64,000 bases of DNA from Nocardioides ganghwensis. Lineage in GTDB: Bacteria; Actinomycetota; Actinomycetes; Propionibacteriales; Nocardioidaceae. The number at the start of each line of letters is the position of its first letter. The stretch's first letter is position 1. The notes beneath the pieces were generated by a model, which was given only the letters and a program-made list of their open reading frames with translations, was not told the origin of the DNA and searched no databases. The position numbers and the translations under genes were made by a program. The stretch is from assembly GCF_014779655.1 (NCBI RefSeq), contig NZ_JACXYX010000017.1, forward strand, positions 49,192-113,191, in the 5' to 3' direction. Positions 47,717-56,952 of the stretch are shown in pieces.

Positions 47717-49285
47717 TCAGAGCTCCGCGAGCACGGCCTGCGCGGCGTTGTGCCCGCCGAGGCCCGACACGGCGCCGCCGCGACGCGCGCCGGACCCGCA
47801 GAGCAGCACCGCGTCGTGCCAGGTCTGGACGCCCCACTGCTGGGCGGGCGTGTCGAGGCGCGCGCGGTTGGGTGCCCACGGCCACTCGAGGTCGCCGTGG
47901 AAGATGTGGCCGCCGGGCATCGCGAGGTCCTGCTCGACGTCCTGCGGGATCTTCGCCTCGATGCAGGGCCGGCCGTCGGCGTCGGTGGCGAGGCAGTCGG
48001 CGAGCGGCTCGGCCAGGACGGCGTCGATCGAGGCGAGCGCCCGCTGCACGGCGAGGTCGCGGGCGCCGGGGTCGGCGTCGAAGATCCCGGCCGGGGTGTG
48101 CAGGCCGAAGTAGGTCAGGGTGTGCGCCGACCCGGCGCGGTCGCCGAGGATCGAGGGGTCGGTGAGGCTGTGGCAGTAGACCTCGCCCGGCAGCGGGTCG
48201 GGCACGCGGCCGGCGGCGGCAGCTGCGTACGCCTGCTCGAGCCGCGCGTAGTCCTCCGCGAGGTGGAGGGTCCCGGCGAAGGCGACGGCCGGGTCCTCGC
48301 CGGACCTCAGGGCCGGCAGCCGGTCCAGCAGGAAGTTGATCTTGAGCTGCGATCCCGCCGGCTTGGTGTCGGGGTCCTCGCCCTCGCCCAGCAGGATCCG
48401 CAGCACCCACGGAGCGACCCCGGACAGCACCCGCCGCCCGGTGACCGAGCGCTCCTGGCTGCCGTCGTGCCAGGTGACCTCGGCGCCGTCGGGGCCGGGG
48501 GTGATCGCGCTGACGCCGGCACCGGTCACGATCTCGGCGCCCGCCTCGACCGCGGCCTTCGCCAGCGCGTCGGTCACCGCGCCCATCCCGCCGAGCGGCA
48601 CCCGCCACTCGCCGGTCGCGTTGCCGATCAGGTGGTAGAGGAAGCAGCGGTTCTGGACGAGCGACGGGTCGTCCATCGAGGCGAAGGTCCCGATCAGCGC
48701 GTCGGTGGCGACGACGCCGCGCACCGTGTCGTCGGCGAACCGGTCGACGATCGCGCGGCCCAGGGGCTGCTCCACGACGTCGGCCCAGATCCGCTGCTCG
48801 ACCAGTGCGCGTACGTCGCGCTCGAGCGGCAGCGGCTGCATCAGCGTGGGGGCCACGACCTCGGCCAGGCGACCGACCTCGGCGTAGAACTCCTGCCACG
48901 CGGCGTACTCCTCGTCGCCGCCGGTGAGCTCGCGGAACGACGCCCGGGTCGCCTCGCCCTCGGGGCGCTCGACCAGCAGGCCGCCGGTCCGGTCGCCCCG
49001 CGTCCACGGCGTGTAGGAGGCGGTGGTGCGGGAGGCGAGCCGGACGTCGAGGTCGAGGTCGGCCATCAGCTGCTCGGGCATCAGGCTCACGAGGTAGGAG
49101 TAGCGCGAGAGCCGGGCGGGCTGGCCGGCGAAGGGCTCGATCGACACGGCGGCCCCGCCGGTGTGGCCGAGCCGCTCGAGCACGACGACGGAGAGTCCTG
49201 CGCGGGCCAGGTAGGCGGCGGAGACGAGGGCGTTGTGTCCGCCGCCGACCACGACGACGTCATAGCTGCTGTTGCCGGGATTCAC
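47717..49285 (-). CDS. FAD-dependent oxidoreductase, phytoene-desaturase-like
   Basis: A 522-residue flavoprotein of the phytoene dehydrogenase-like family. The dinucleotide fold is VVVVGGGHNALVSAAYLARA (residues 9-28), followed by VVLERLGHTGGAAVSIEPFA. A second motif ends the chain: VLLCGSGARRGGAVSGLGGH. GMGAVTDALAKAAVEAGAEI lies in the middle. Enzymes of this type desaturate carotenoids or oxidise other lipids and amines, but many have unknown substrates. GTG 49285 starts the conserved part. The gene lies 49 bases downstream of a zinc-type alcohol dehydrogenase on the same strand and may share its transcript. Confidence 0.85.
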   Translation of the reverse strand: MNPGNSSYDVVVVGGGHNALVSAAYLARAGLSVVVLERLGHTGGAAVSIEPFAGQPARLSRYSYLVSLMPEQLMADLDLDVRLASRTTASYTPWTRGDRTGGLLVERPEGEATRASFRELTGGDEEYAAWQEFYAEVGRLAEVVAPTLMQPLPLERDVRALVEQRIWADVVEQPLGRAIVDRFADDTVRGVVATDALIGTFASMDDPSLVQNRCFLYHLIGNATGEWRVPLGGMGAVTDALAKAAVEAGAEIVTGAGVSAITPGPDGAEVTWHDGSQERSVTGRRVLSGVAPWVLRILLGEGEDPDTKPAGSQLKINFLLDRLPALRSGEDPAVAFAGTLHLAEDYARLEQAYAAAAAGRVPDPLPGEVYCHSLTDPSILGDRAGSAHTLTYFGLHTPAGIFDADPGARDLAVQRALASIDAVLAEPLADCLATDADGRPCIEAKIPQDVEQDLAMPGGHIFHGDLEWPWAPNRARLDTPAQQWGVQTWHDAVLLCGSGARRGGAVSGLGGHNAAQAVLAEL

Positions 49286-49334
49286 CGATCCAACGTAGAC
49301 CCTCCGACGGGCGCTCCCGACGACGCCACCGACG

Positions 49335-50399
49335 TCAGGGCGTGAACGTGTCGTTGGGCACGATGACCGCCCGGCCGTCGATCCGACCGTGGGCCAGGGC
49401 GTCGTAGGCGGACACCGCCTCCTCGAGCGGGTAGATCGTCGTGGCGGCGTGCAGCAGCCCGCGCGCGGCGAGGTCGAGCACCTCCACCAGCTCGCTGCGG
49501 TTGCCCCAGTAGGTCGTCTGGACGCTGGTCTCGTAGGGGAGGCCGAAGAACGACACCGGCAGCGTGCCGCCGGCGATCCCGACGATCGTGAGGTCGCCCA
49601 GCTGGCGCATGGCGGCCGCGGCCGTGGCCAGCGTCTCGTCGGAGCCCACGAAGTCGAGCACCACGTCCGCGCCCCGTCCGCCGGTCGCCTCGCGGATGCG
49701 CTCGGCGGTGTCCGGGCCGGGCTCGAGGACCAGGTCGGCGCCGAGGGCGGACGCCTGGGCGCGGGCGCTGTCACGACCGTCGACGGCGATGACGCGCGTC
49801 GCGGTGACGGCCTTGAGCACCTGGAGGCCGAGGTGGCCGAGGCCGCCCACGCCGATCACCACCGCCGTGGTGCCCGGGCCGAGCTTGCCCAGCGAGCGGC
49901 GTACGGCGTGGTAGGGGGTGAGCGCGGCATCGGTCAGCGGCGCGGCGTCGACGACCTCGAGCCCGTCGGGCAGCGGGACGAGGTGGCGGGCCGCGGGGAC
50001 GAGCAGGTAGTCGGCCATGCCGCCGTCCATGCCCAGTCCGCCTCCGCCGCCGGGCACGGGCGCCAGGTCGGGCCGCTCGCAGTAGGTCTCCAGCCCTGCC
50101 AGGCAGTGCGCGCACGTGCCGCAGCCCCAGGCGCCGACGACCGCGACGGCCTGTCCGACCTCGAGTCCGGTCACGCCCTCACCGAGGGTGTGCACCCAGC
50201 CGGCGTTCTCGTGCCCGAGGGTGAACGGCGGGCTCCACGGGAGGCTTCCCGGCTCGAACTCGTGCATCAGGTGCAGGTCGGAGTGGCACGCGCCCGCGGC
50301 GCCCACCTGCACCAGCACCTCGCCGGGTCCGGGCTCCGGGCGCGGCACCTCCTCGAGCACCGGCTCGCTCTTCCAGTCCTTCAGACGCAACGCGCGCAT
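49335..50399 (-). CDS. NAD(P)-dependent alcohol dehydrogenase (zinc MDR)
   Basis: A 354-residue zinc alcohol dehydrogenase. The catalytic zinc ligands are the cysteine in GAAGACHSDLHLMHEF and the His-Glu in FTLGHENAGWVHTLGEG; the structural zinc site is CGTCAHCLAGLETYC. The dinucleotide motif is VVIGVGGLGHLGLQVLKAV. It oxidises alcohols or reduces aldehydes with NAD(P). The gene is divergent from a universal stress protein gene with 147 bases between, where inverted GGGCCC-containing elements occur. It precedes the phytoene-desaturase-like gene and may be cotranscribed with it. Confidence 0.92.
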   Translation of the reverse strand: MRALRLKDWKSEPVLEEVPRPEPGPGEVLVQVGAAGACHSDLHLMHEFEPGSLPWSPPFTLGHENAGWVHTLGEGVTGLEVGQAVAVVGAWGCGTCAHCLAGLETYCERPDLAPVPGGGGGLGMDGGMADYLLVPAARHLVPLPDGLEVVDAAPLTDAALTPYHAVRRSLGKLGPGTTAVVIGVGGLGHLGLQVLKAVTATRVIAVDGRDSARAQASALGADLVLEPGPDTAERIREATGGRGADVVLDFVGSDETLATAAAAMRQLGDLTIVGIAGGTLPVSFFGLPYETSVQTTYWGNRSELVEVLDLAARGLLHAATTIYPLEEAVSAYDALAHGRIDGRAVIVPNDTFTP

Positions 50400-50474
50400 G
50401 TCGACCTCCTCAGGCTCGTCTCCAGCCTCCCCCGGGCGGGCGGCGCGGAGCAGGGCCCTTTGCCGCAGCTCAGC

Positions 50475-50488
50475 GGGCCCAAGGACCC
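50475..50488. promoter_or_regulatory. DosR-like box between ADH and universal stress protein genes
   Basis: The complement of GGGCCCAAGGACCC reads GGGTCCTTGGGCCC, which fits most positions of the mycobacterial DosR consensus GGGACTTTNGNCCC (10 of the 12 defined bases by my count). A related AGGGCCCTTTGCCG lies 23 bases upstream (from 50452). Universal stress genes are common DosR targets. No DosR gene is in the window, so this is tentative. Confidence 0.3.
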
Positions 50489-50546
50489 TTCGTCCCAGGC
50501 CGCGGTCGGCGAAGAGTGGGGGTACAGGACCACCGAGGAGGACGTC

Positions 50547-51452
50547 ATGACCCAGCAGCCCGCCCCCGCCACCACCGCTCCGCGGATCGTCGTCGGCGTC
50601 GGACCGGAGGAGGTCGAGTCCGCTCTGGCCTTCGCGGCCGACGAGGCCGTACGCGTCGGCTGCGGCCTGCACCTCGTGCACGCCGTCAGCCTCGTCCCGC
50701 CCGGCCCCGACCAGGTGCTCCTCCCCGCGATCGACCTGGAGGCGTGGGGCGCCGAGCGCCTCGCCGAGGTCGTCAAGCTGGCCGACGACCTGGTGCAGGG
50801 CGCCGTCCCCGTCACCCACGAGCTCCGCCGCGGCACGCCCGTCGGTGTGCTCGTCGACGTCGGTCGCACCGCGCGGATGGTCGTGCTGGAGCACCGGCAC
50901 CTGTCCCGCCTGTCGCGGATCGTGAACCGTACGGTCGCCGGCGGCGTGGCCGCGCACCTGCGGGTCCCGGTCGTGGCCGTCCCGAGCGGCTGGCACGAGG
51001 ACCGGCGCCGAGGCGTGGTGGTCGCGGGCATCGACGTCCCGGACCGGTCCGCGGAGGTGCTGCGCGCGGCGATGGCCGAGGCGCACGCTCGTGGGGCCCA
51101 GCTGCGGCTCGTGCACTCGTGGTCGCTGCCCGGCCCGTACGAGGAGGCGCTCGCGGCCGAGGAGATCCGCCGGTGGTCCGACCGCTCGCGTGCCGAGGTG
51201 CGCGCCGCCCTCGACGCCCTCGGGGACCTCACGGCGGCGATGGACGCCGACGTGCAGGTCGTCCACGGCCGTGCCGCCGAGGCCCTGGTCGAGGCGTCCG
51301 CGGACGCGGAGCTGCTGGTGATCGGGCGCCACGACCCGCTCGTGCCGATCGGGTCGCACGTCGGCCCCGTCGCGCGAGCCGTGCTCAGGGAGGCCATCTG
51401 CCCGGTGCTGCTCGCGAGCCCGCGACCGCACCGCGCGGTCTACCACCCGTGA
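50547..51452 (+). CDS. Universal stress protein, two Usp domains
   Basis: A 301-residue tandem universal stress protein. ATG 50547 follows AGGAGG with good spacing. The first Usp domain spans residues 13-148 (RIVVGVGPEEVESALAFAAD) and the second 155-290 (VVVAGIDVPDRSAEVLRAAM), ending with the conserved GPVARAVLREAICPVLLASP. The second domain keeps an ATP-loop-like GRHDPLVPIGSHVGPVA, while the first has it degraded (LEHRHLSRLSRIVNRTVAGG). Such proteins respond to hypoxia, starvation or redox stress. It is divergent from an alcohol dehydrogenase and convergent with a membrane protein gene 4 bases away. Confidence 0.9.
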   Translation: MTQQPAPATTAPRIVVGVGPEEVESALAFAADEAVRVGCGLHLVHAVSLVPPGPDQVLLPAIDLEAWGAERLAEVVKLADDLVQGAVPVTHELRRGTPVGVLVDVGRTARMVVLEHRHLSRLSRIVNRTVAGGVAAHLRVPVVAVPSGWHEDRRRGVVVAGIDVPDRSAEVLRAAMAEAHARGAQLRLVHSWSLPGPYEEALAAEEIRRWSDRSRAEVRAALDALGDLTAAMDADVQVVHGRAAEALVEASADAELLVIGRHDPLVPIGSHVGPVARAVLREAICPVLLASPRPHRAVYHP

Positions 51453-51456
51453 CGGG

Positions 51457-51921
51457 TCAGCGGACCGGGCACGCGCGCTCGCCGCGCAGCCGTACGTCCA
51501 GCGCCCAGACCAGCACGCCCACGGCGGCGAGCTGGAGCAGCGGCTGGACGGGCTCGAACCACGTCATCGCCCCGGCGCTGCCGAGCGCGAGGAGCACCAG
51601 CTTGTTGCAGACCGGGCAGCCCACGGCGAAGAACGTGAGCACGCCGCCCGCCCAGCCGCCGCGCGCGGCCCGGTCGGCGCCGCCGGTGTCGCCGGCGTCG
51701 CTCGGGGGCGGCGCGGCGACGTAGGACGCGGTGAGCAGCCCGGCCAGCAGCGACGAGGCCACGAGCGCCGGCCACGCCCACCAGGTCGGTGGCACCTCGC
51801 GCCCGAAGACCGGCGTGTCGACGAGGTCGGTCGGGATCGCGACCAGCAGCGTGTACGCGAGCGTCGCGCCGACCGCGACCAGCCACCGCCGGGCCGGCCA
51901 CGCAGCGAGGACGGCGAGCAT
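51457..51921 (-). CDS. Small membrane protein with CPVC motif
   Basis: A 154-residue membrane protein with about four helices (residues 8-32, 45-68, 90-115 and 120-142). The motif FAVGCPVCNKLVLLALGSAG sits at a membrane edge, and the two cysteines could form a redox disulfide or bind a metal. I have seen this GCPVCNK signature in small actinobacterial membrane proteins without known function. The gene is the last in a minus-strand run that includes a small Zn-ribbon-like protein, MMPL and the persulfide genes, so a redox or sulfur link is possible. Confidence 0.65.
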   Translation of the reverse strand: MLAVLAAWPARRWLVAVGATLAYTLLVAIPTDLVDTPVFGREVPPTWWAWPALVASSLLAGLLTASYVAAPPPSDAGDTGGADRAARGGWAGGVLTFFAVGCPVCNKLVLLALGSAGAMTWFEPVQPLLQLAAVGVLVWALDVRLRGERACPVR

Positions 51922-51931
51922 CCGGGCCGGG

Positions 51932-52117
51932 TCAGCCGCGGCCGAGGAGCCGGGACAGGAAGCCGCCGCCGGTGCCGCTGGCGGCCTTCTCCGCCGCGGT
52001 GTGCTGGCCGTTGCACCAGTCCTTCGCGGGGACGCCGGCCTTGACCTGCCCGACGTGCTGGCCGCAGCCGGCCCAGGTGGTCTTGCCGCAGGTCTTGCAT
52101 CGAACAGCTCGGCACAT
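51932..52117 (-). CDS. Small zinc-ribbon-like protein
   Basis: A 61-residue protein, MCRAVRCKTCGKTTWAGCGQ at the start, with paired cysteines CKTC and later CGQH and WCNGQH that look like a zinc ribbon or metal knot. It ends in a glycine-rich segment. Proteins with this CKTCGKTTWAGCGQH pattern occur across actinobacteria and are unassigned. It has a strong AAGGAG site six bases before ATG 52117. Ten bases separate its stop from the start of the CPVC protein gene, and 36 bases separate it from MMPL upstream. Confidence 0.75.
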   Translation of the reverse strand: MCRAVRCKTCGKTTWAGCGQHVGQVKAGVPAKDWCNGQHTAAEKAASGTGGGFLSRLLGRG

Positions 52118-52153
52118 GGTGGATCTCCTTCTGTGGGTGATGGGTGGCCGGGA

Positions 52154-54352
52154 TCAGCCGTGGGAGAACGTGATGGTGGGCAGCACGCGGGTGAGCCAGC
52201 GCGGGGTCCACCATGCCGCCCGTCCGGTGAGGCGCAGCATCACCGGGAGCAGCACGAGGCGCACGAGGAACGCGTCGAGCAGGACGGCGACGCCGAGCAC
52301 GATGCCCATCTCCTTGGGCGGGAGCGGTCCGGACAGGGCGAAGGTGAAGAACACCGCCACCATGACCGCGCCCGCGGCGAAGATCACGCGGCCGGAGTGG
52401 GCGAGCGAGCCCACCATCGCCTCGCGGGGGTCGCCCGAGCGCTCGTAGTGCTCCTTGGCGGAGGCGAGCAGGAAGACGGTGTAGTCCATCGCGATGGCGA
52501 AGATCATCGCGAAGAAGAACACCGGTGCCCACGCGTCGAGGAAGCCCTGCGACTCGAAGCCGAGCAGGTCGGACCCGATGCCGTCCTGGAACACGAGCCG
52601 GGCGACCCCGAAGGCCGCGGCCGTGGACAGCAGGCTGGCGAGCGTGCCGAGCAGCGAGATCAGCGGCGCCTGCAGCGCGACGAGCAGCAGGAGGAACCCG
52701 AGCGCGAGCACCACTCCGATCACGAGCGGGGTGGAGTCGTCGAGCTGGGCCTTGAGGTCGAGGTTCTCGACCGCGGCGCCGCCCACGAGCGCCGAGCCGG
52801 GGAGCTCGGCCCGCAGCCGGTCGACGGTGTTGCCGAGTGCAGGGTCGGACGGGTCGACGGTCGGCACCGCGGAGATGAGGACGGTCCCGCTGTCGTCGGT
52901 CGCGGGCTGCGCGGGCATGGCGCCGGCGATGCCGCGGTCGGCCACGAGCGCGTCGTACGTCTCGTCGGCGTCCGCCTCGTCGGCGACGACCTGGAGCGTG
53001 CCGGGCGCACCCTCGCCGAAGGCCTCCTGGACCCGGTCGTAGCCGACGCGGGCGCTGGCCTCCTCGGGCAGCACCTGGATCGAGGGCATCGCGGTGCGCA
53101 GCCCCATGACGGGCGCGGCGAGCGCCAGCAGCACGACGAGCGAGGCCAGGCCGAACGCGACCGGGCGCTTCCACAGCCGCTCGCCCCAGGCGGCGAACTT
53201 CGGGGAGCGGTGCTCGCCGGTGTGCACCCACTTCAGCGCGAGCTTGTTGATGCGGTGGTCGAGGGAGAAGAGCACCAGTGGCAGCAGCGTGAGCGTCGCG
53301 GCCAGCACGAAGGTGACCGCAAGCATGATCCCGCCGGCCATCGACCGGAAGGACGGCGAGGGCACGAGCATGACCGCCGAGAGCGAGACGAGCACGGTGA
53401 TGCCGGAGAGCAGGACGGCCTTGCCCGCGGTGTCCATCGTCTCGGCGACGGCCTGGCGGGCGGTCTCGTGGTGCCCCATCCGGGCCGCCCGGAAGCGGAC
53501 GACGAGGAACAGCGCGTAGTCGATGCCGAGCGCGAGGGCGAACATCATGGCGAAGTTCATCGCCCAGATGGAGACCGGTACGAGCTCGTTGATGAGCACC
53601 AGCGAGCCGGCCGAGGCCACGAGCCCGGCCAGGGTGAGGATCAGGGGGAGCCCGGCGGCGACGAGGGCGCCGAAGGCGATCACGAGGATCGCCAGGGTCA
53701 CCGGCCACGAGAGCATCTCGGACTTCAGCATCGCCTCGAGGTTGGCCTCGTTGAAGTCCGACCAGAGCAGGGAGGCGCCGGTCGGGTTGACCTCGATGCC
53801 GTCACCGGACAGGGCCTCGAGCTCGCCCTTGAGGTCGTCGGCCACGCGGACCATCTCGTTGGGGTCGGCACCGGCGCCGGCGAGGACGACGGCGGTGGTG
53901 CCGTCCTCGCTGAGGGTGGCTCCGGGCTGGGGGGCCAGGACGTCGGCGATGCGCGACTCGTCCTCGAGCACGGCCGTCACCTCGGCGATGACGTCGGCGC
54001 CACGACCCTGCGTCACGGCACCGTCGGTGCTGTGCACCACCACCTGGATCGCCGAGCTGGCGTTGCCGCCGAAGCTCTCGGTCGCGAGCTCGCGCACCGC
54101 GACGGACTCCGAGCCGTCGGCCTGCCAGCCGGCGCCGGAGAGGTTGGCCTCGACCTTGGGGGCGAACACGCCGAGGCCGACGACCAGCAGCACCCAGATC
54201 GCGGCGGTGAGGCGACGGTGGTGGGTCACCCAGACCCCGAGGCGGCCCAGCGGGCCGGGGCGGTGGTCGAGGTCCCGGTCGAGGTCCCGACCGGGGCGGA
54301 GGGAGGGTCGGGGGGACGGGGCAGCGTGGCGGCGGGTCGCCGTCGACGTCAT
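52154..54352 (-). CDS. MMPL-family RND transporter
   Basis: A 732-residue RND-type transporter with 12 helices in two halves. The first half begins LGVWVTHHRRLTAAIWVLLV and carries the periplasmic domain around residues 60-200; FALALGIDYALFLVVRFRAA has the conserved Asp-Tyr pair of the proton-relay helix. The second half repeats the plan (MIFAIAMDYTVFLLASAKEH). Members of the MMPL group export lipids or drugs. The gene follows TauE by 39 bases within the run that starts with rhodanese and CstB-like genes, so it may be part of that transcript, which would be unusual for a persulfide operon. Confidence 0.9.
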   Translation of the reverse strand: MTSTATRRHAAPSPRPSLRPGRDLDRDLDHRPGPLGRLGVWVTHHRRLTAAIWVLLVVGLGVFAPKVEANLSGAGWQADGSESVAVRELATESFGGNASSAIQVVVHSTDGAVTQGRGADVIAEVTAVLEDESRIADVLAPQPGATLSEDGTTAVVLAGAGADPNEMVRVADDLKGELEALSGDGIEVNPTGASLLWSDFNEANLEAMLKSEMLSWPVTLAILVIAFGALVAAGLPLILTLAGLVASAGSLVLINELVPVSIWAMNFAMMFALALGIDYALFLVVRFRAARMGHHETARQAVAETMDTAGKAVLLSGITVLVSLSAVMLVPSPSFRSMAGGIMLAVTFVLAATLTLLPLVLFSLDHRINKLALKWVHTGEHRSPKFAAWGERLWKRPVAFGLASLVVLLALAAPVMGLRTAMPSIQVLPEEASARVGYDRVQEAFGEGAPGTLQVVADEADADETYDALVADRGIAGAMPAQPATDDSGTVLISAVPTVDPSDPALGNTVDRLRAELPGSALVGGAAVENLDLKAQLDDSTPLVIGVVLALGFLLLLVALQAPLISLLGTLASLLSTAAAFGVARLVFQDGIGSDLLGFESQGFLDAWAPVFFFAMIFAIAMDYTVFLLASAKEHYERSGDPREAMVGSLAHSGRVIFAAGAVMVAVFFTFALSGPLPPKEMGIVLGVAVLLDAFLVRLVLLPVMLRLTGRAAWWTPRWLTRVLPTITFSHG

Positions 54353-54391
54353 GTCAGGAGGTCCTGTCGTGTGGGGGGAGGGTGGATCGGG

Positions 54392-55219
54392 TCAGACGAG
54401 CGCGGGGAGTGCGACGGCGGCGGTGTACGCCGCGACGACCAGCACGAGGCCGGTGAAGGCGGCCGAGAGGCGTCGGGTGTCGACGCGGTCGGCGAGGCGG
54501 GCGCCGGCGACCGCGGCCAGCGCGGCCGCGACGGTGAGTGCGGCCACCAGCGACCAGTCGGGCGCGGTGCCGCTGCCGGCCCGCGCGGCGAGGGCGACGG
54601 TGCTGGTGATCGTGATGACCACGAGCGACGTGCCGGCCGCGAACTCGACGGGCAGGCTGAGCGCGAGCAGCAGTGCCGGCACCACGAGGAAGCCGCCCCC
54701 GACGCCGAGGAAGCCGGTGAGCAGGCCGACGACGGTCGCGGTGACCAGCACCTTCAGGGCCCGCGGGCACTGGCAGGCGAAGGTGGGGCTGAAGGTGATG
54801 ATCGGGTCGTCGATGACGGGGTGGCGGGTGCTCCGGTCCGCCGGGGCGGCGTGCCGCCCGCGCCACTGGCGTACGGCGAGCAGGCCGCCCACGACCAGCA
54901 TCAGCGCGGCGAAGGCCGCCAGCAGGACCGGCTCGGGGACCGCGCTGGAGGCGCGGGCGCCCGCGACGGCGCCGCCGGTGGCGACGAGGCCGAAGGCCAG
55001 GCCGCGCGCCAGCAGCACGTTGCCGGCCCGGTGCGCCGTCACCGCACCGGCGAGCGAGGTCACCGCCACCACGACCAGCGACCCGGTCGTGGCCTGCGCC
55101 GGCCCCTGGCCGAGGGCCACGAGCACGGGGACGGCGAGGATGGAGCCGCCGCCGCCGAGCGCTCCCAGGCTGAGCCCGATGAGCGCGCCGGCGACGACGG
55201 CGAGGAGGAGCTCGATCAC
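54392..55219 (-). CDS. TauE/SafE-family sulfite or sulfur-compound exporter
   Basis: A 275-residue membrane protein with about eight helices of the TauE/SafE family. LIGLSLGALGGGGSILAVPV near the start and LLTGFLGVGGGFLVVPALLL in the middle are the paired G-rich motifs. A cysteine in FACQCPRALKVLVT lies in the centre. In sulfide detoxification operons such proteins export sulfite or thiosulfate made from persulfides. It overlaps the CstB-like gene by four bases (GTGA), so the function is closely tied to it. Confidence 0.9.
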   Translation of the reverse strand: MIELLLAVVAGALIGLSLGALGGGGSILAVPVLVALGQGPAQATTGSLVVVAVTSLAGAVTAHRAGNVLLARGLAFGLVATGGAVAGARASSAVPEPVLLAAFAALMLVVGGLLAVRQWRGRHAAPADRSTRHPVIDDPIITFSPTFACQCPRALKVLVTATVVGLLTGFLGVGGGFLVVPALLLALSLPVEFAAGTSLVVITITSTVALAARAGSGTAPDWSLVAALTVAAALAAVAGARLADRVDTRRLSAAFTGLVLVVAAYTAAVALPALV

Positions 55220-56595
55220 GCCTCGGGCCCCACGAGGTGGAGGCCCACCTGTTCGGCGTTGTCGAAGGTGTCGTCGATCGCCACGAGCGTGCGGCCGGCG
55301 GCGTCGAGCATCGAGGCGGCGACGGACGCGCGGTAGCCACCTGCGCAGTGCACCCAGACCTCACCGGGAGGCACGTCGCCGAGCCGGGCCGTCAGCTCGT
55401 GCAGCGGGATGTTGACGGCGCCGTCGATGCGGGCGGCGTCGTGCTCGTCGGCCCGGCGCACGTCGAGGACGACCACCTCGCGGTGGTGGCGCACCTGGGC
55501 GAGGTCGGCGAAGGTCGCGGTCGCGAACGAGCTGAGCTCGCGGTCGCTCCAGTCCTCCGGGCCGCCGGTGGCGTGGGCCGCCGGCCGGTCGATGCCGATG
55601 CGCACCAGCTCGCGCTGCGCCTCGGCGACGTCCTCGGCGGTCTCCCCGAGCAGCGTGATCGGCGTGCCCCAGGTGACCAGCCACCCGAGGTAGGTCGCGA
55701 AGCCGCCGTCGAGGCCGAAGTTGAGCGTGCCCGGGGCGTGCCCGGCGGCGAACGCGGTGCGGTTGCGCAGGTCGACGACCCACTCGCCCGCGTCGATGCG
55801 TCGGCGCAGCTCGGTGGCGTCGGCGACGGCCGGGGGAGACAGGTCGGGCTCGGAGGGACCGGCGGCGTTGGCCGGTGCCATGTGGGCGTAGTAGGCCGGC
55901 CAGGGGCCGAGGCCCGCCAGCAGCTCCTCGACGTAGGTCTCCTCGTCCTGGGTGAGCACGGGGTTCGCCTGCTTCTCCCGGCCGATGGTCGACGACGTCG
56001 CGTCCGACTGGGTGGCCGAGCAGAACGAGCCGAACCCGTGGGTCGGGTAGACCTCCGCCTCGTCGGGCAGCAGGTCGGCGAGCCGGTGGGCGGAGGCGTG
56101 CTGGTGGTGCACGAGCTCGTGGGTGTGCTCGGGTCCGAGCAGGTCGGGACGCCCGGTCGCGCCGTAGAGCAGCGACCCGCCGGAGAACACGCCGACGTGC
56201 TCGTCCCCGTCGGGCCCGACGTCGGTGAGGAGGTAGGAGAGGTGGGTGAACGTGTGGCCGGGGGTTGCCAGCGCAGTGATGCGCATACGTCCACCCACCT
56301 CGACGACCTGTCCGTCCGTTACGGGGGTACGGGAGAAGGACACGTCGTCCTCGCCATTGACGAGGTACTGGGCACCGGTCCGCTGCGCGAGCGCGAGGCC
56401 GCCGGTGACGTAGTCGTTGTGGATGTGGGTCTCGAAGACGTGGGTCAGGCGTACGCCGTGCTCGTCGAGCAGGGCCAGGACCCGGTCGATGTCGCGCTGC
56501 GGGTCGACCACGAGGGCCACCTCACCGTCGTGCACGAGGTAGCTGCGGTCGCCGAGCGTGGGGGTGTCGATCACGAGGACGGTCAGGTCGGTCAT
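55216..56595 (-). CDS. cstB: CstB-like persulfide dioxygenase-rhodanese fusion
   Basis: A 459-residue protein with the three-part plan of CstB. Residues 1-250 are a persulfide dioxygenase of the beta-lactamase fold: FETHIHNDYVTGG gives the H-x-H-x-D iron site with Tyr where classical beta-lactamases have His, and ALATPGHTFTHLSYL the next ligand. Residues 265-355 are a rhodanese-like domain with no cysteine (a pseudo-rhodanese, GGPEDWSD). Residues 365-459 are an active rhodanese with Cys in EVWVHCAGGYRAS. It should convert persulfides to thiosulfate or sulfite. ATG 56595 shares a base with the preceding rhodanese gene's stop. Confidence 0.9.
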   Translation of the reverse strand: MTDLTVLVIDTPTLGDRSYLVHDGEVALVVDPQRDIDRVLALLDEHGVRLTHVFETHIHNDYVTGGLALAQRTGAQYLVNGEDDVSFSRTPVTDGQVVEVGGRMRITALATPGHTFTHLSYLLTDVGPDGDEHVGVFSGGSLLYGATGRPDLLGPEHTHELVHHQHASAHRLADLLPDEAEVYPTHGFGSFCSATQSDATSSTIGREKQANPVLTQDEETYVEELLAGLGPWPAYYAHMAPANAAGPSEPDLSPPAVADATELRRRIDAGEWVVDLRNRTAFAAGHAPGTLNFGLDGGFATYLGWLVTWGTPITLLGETAEDVAEAQRELVRIGIDRPAAHATGGPEDWSDRELSSFATATFADLAQVRHHREVVVLDVRRADEHDAARIDGAVNIPLHELTARLGDVPPGEVWVHCAGGYRASVAASMLDAAGRTLVAIDDTFDNAEQVGLHLVGPEA

Positions 56596-56912
56596 CACAG
56601 ACCCACCCCGATCGCACGGCCGGAGGCGATCCAGGCCCGGGTGCCGCCGGAGACGGACACGGCGTCGAAGCCCTGGGCGACGAGGAGGTCGGTCATCGCC
56701 TTCGAGCGGTTGCCCGAGGCGCAGATGACGTGGACCCGGGTCGAGCGGTCGAGCTCGCCGAGGCGCGAGGCCAGCTGGCCCATCGGCACCAGGACGGCGC
56801 CGGGGACGTGGCCCTGGGCGTACTCGCCCCGCTCGCGGACGTCGACGGTGATGCCGTCCTCCCGCTCCGCGGCGAACTCCTCGAGGGTGATCTCGGGCGT
56901 CGGGTGTGACAT
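56595..56912 (-). CDS. Single-domain rhodanese sulfurtransferase
   Basis: A 105-residue rhodanese. TVDVRERGEYAQGHVPGAVL is the family start, and VHVICASGNRSKAMTDLL holds the catalytic cysteine in a CASGNRS loop. It moves persulfide sulfur between thiols. It is the first gene of the minus-strand persulfide operon, 97 bases from the divergent DUF302-CstR operon, with two CsoR/CstR-type palindromes in between. The stop and the cstB start overlap by one base. Confidence 0.92.
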   Translation of the reverse strand: MSHPTPEITLEEFAAEREDGITVDVRERGEYAQGHVPGAVLVPMGQLASRLGELDRSTRVHVICASGNRSKAMTDLLVAQGFDAVSVSGGTRAWIASGRAIGVGL

Positions 56913-56952
56913 GCGAATCCTCTTTTGATCGGGTGTTCCAACCGGTCGAGAA

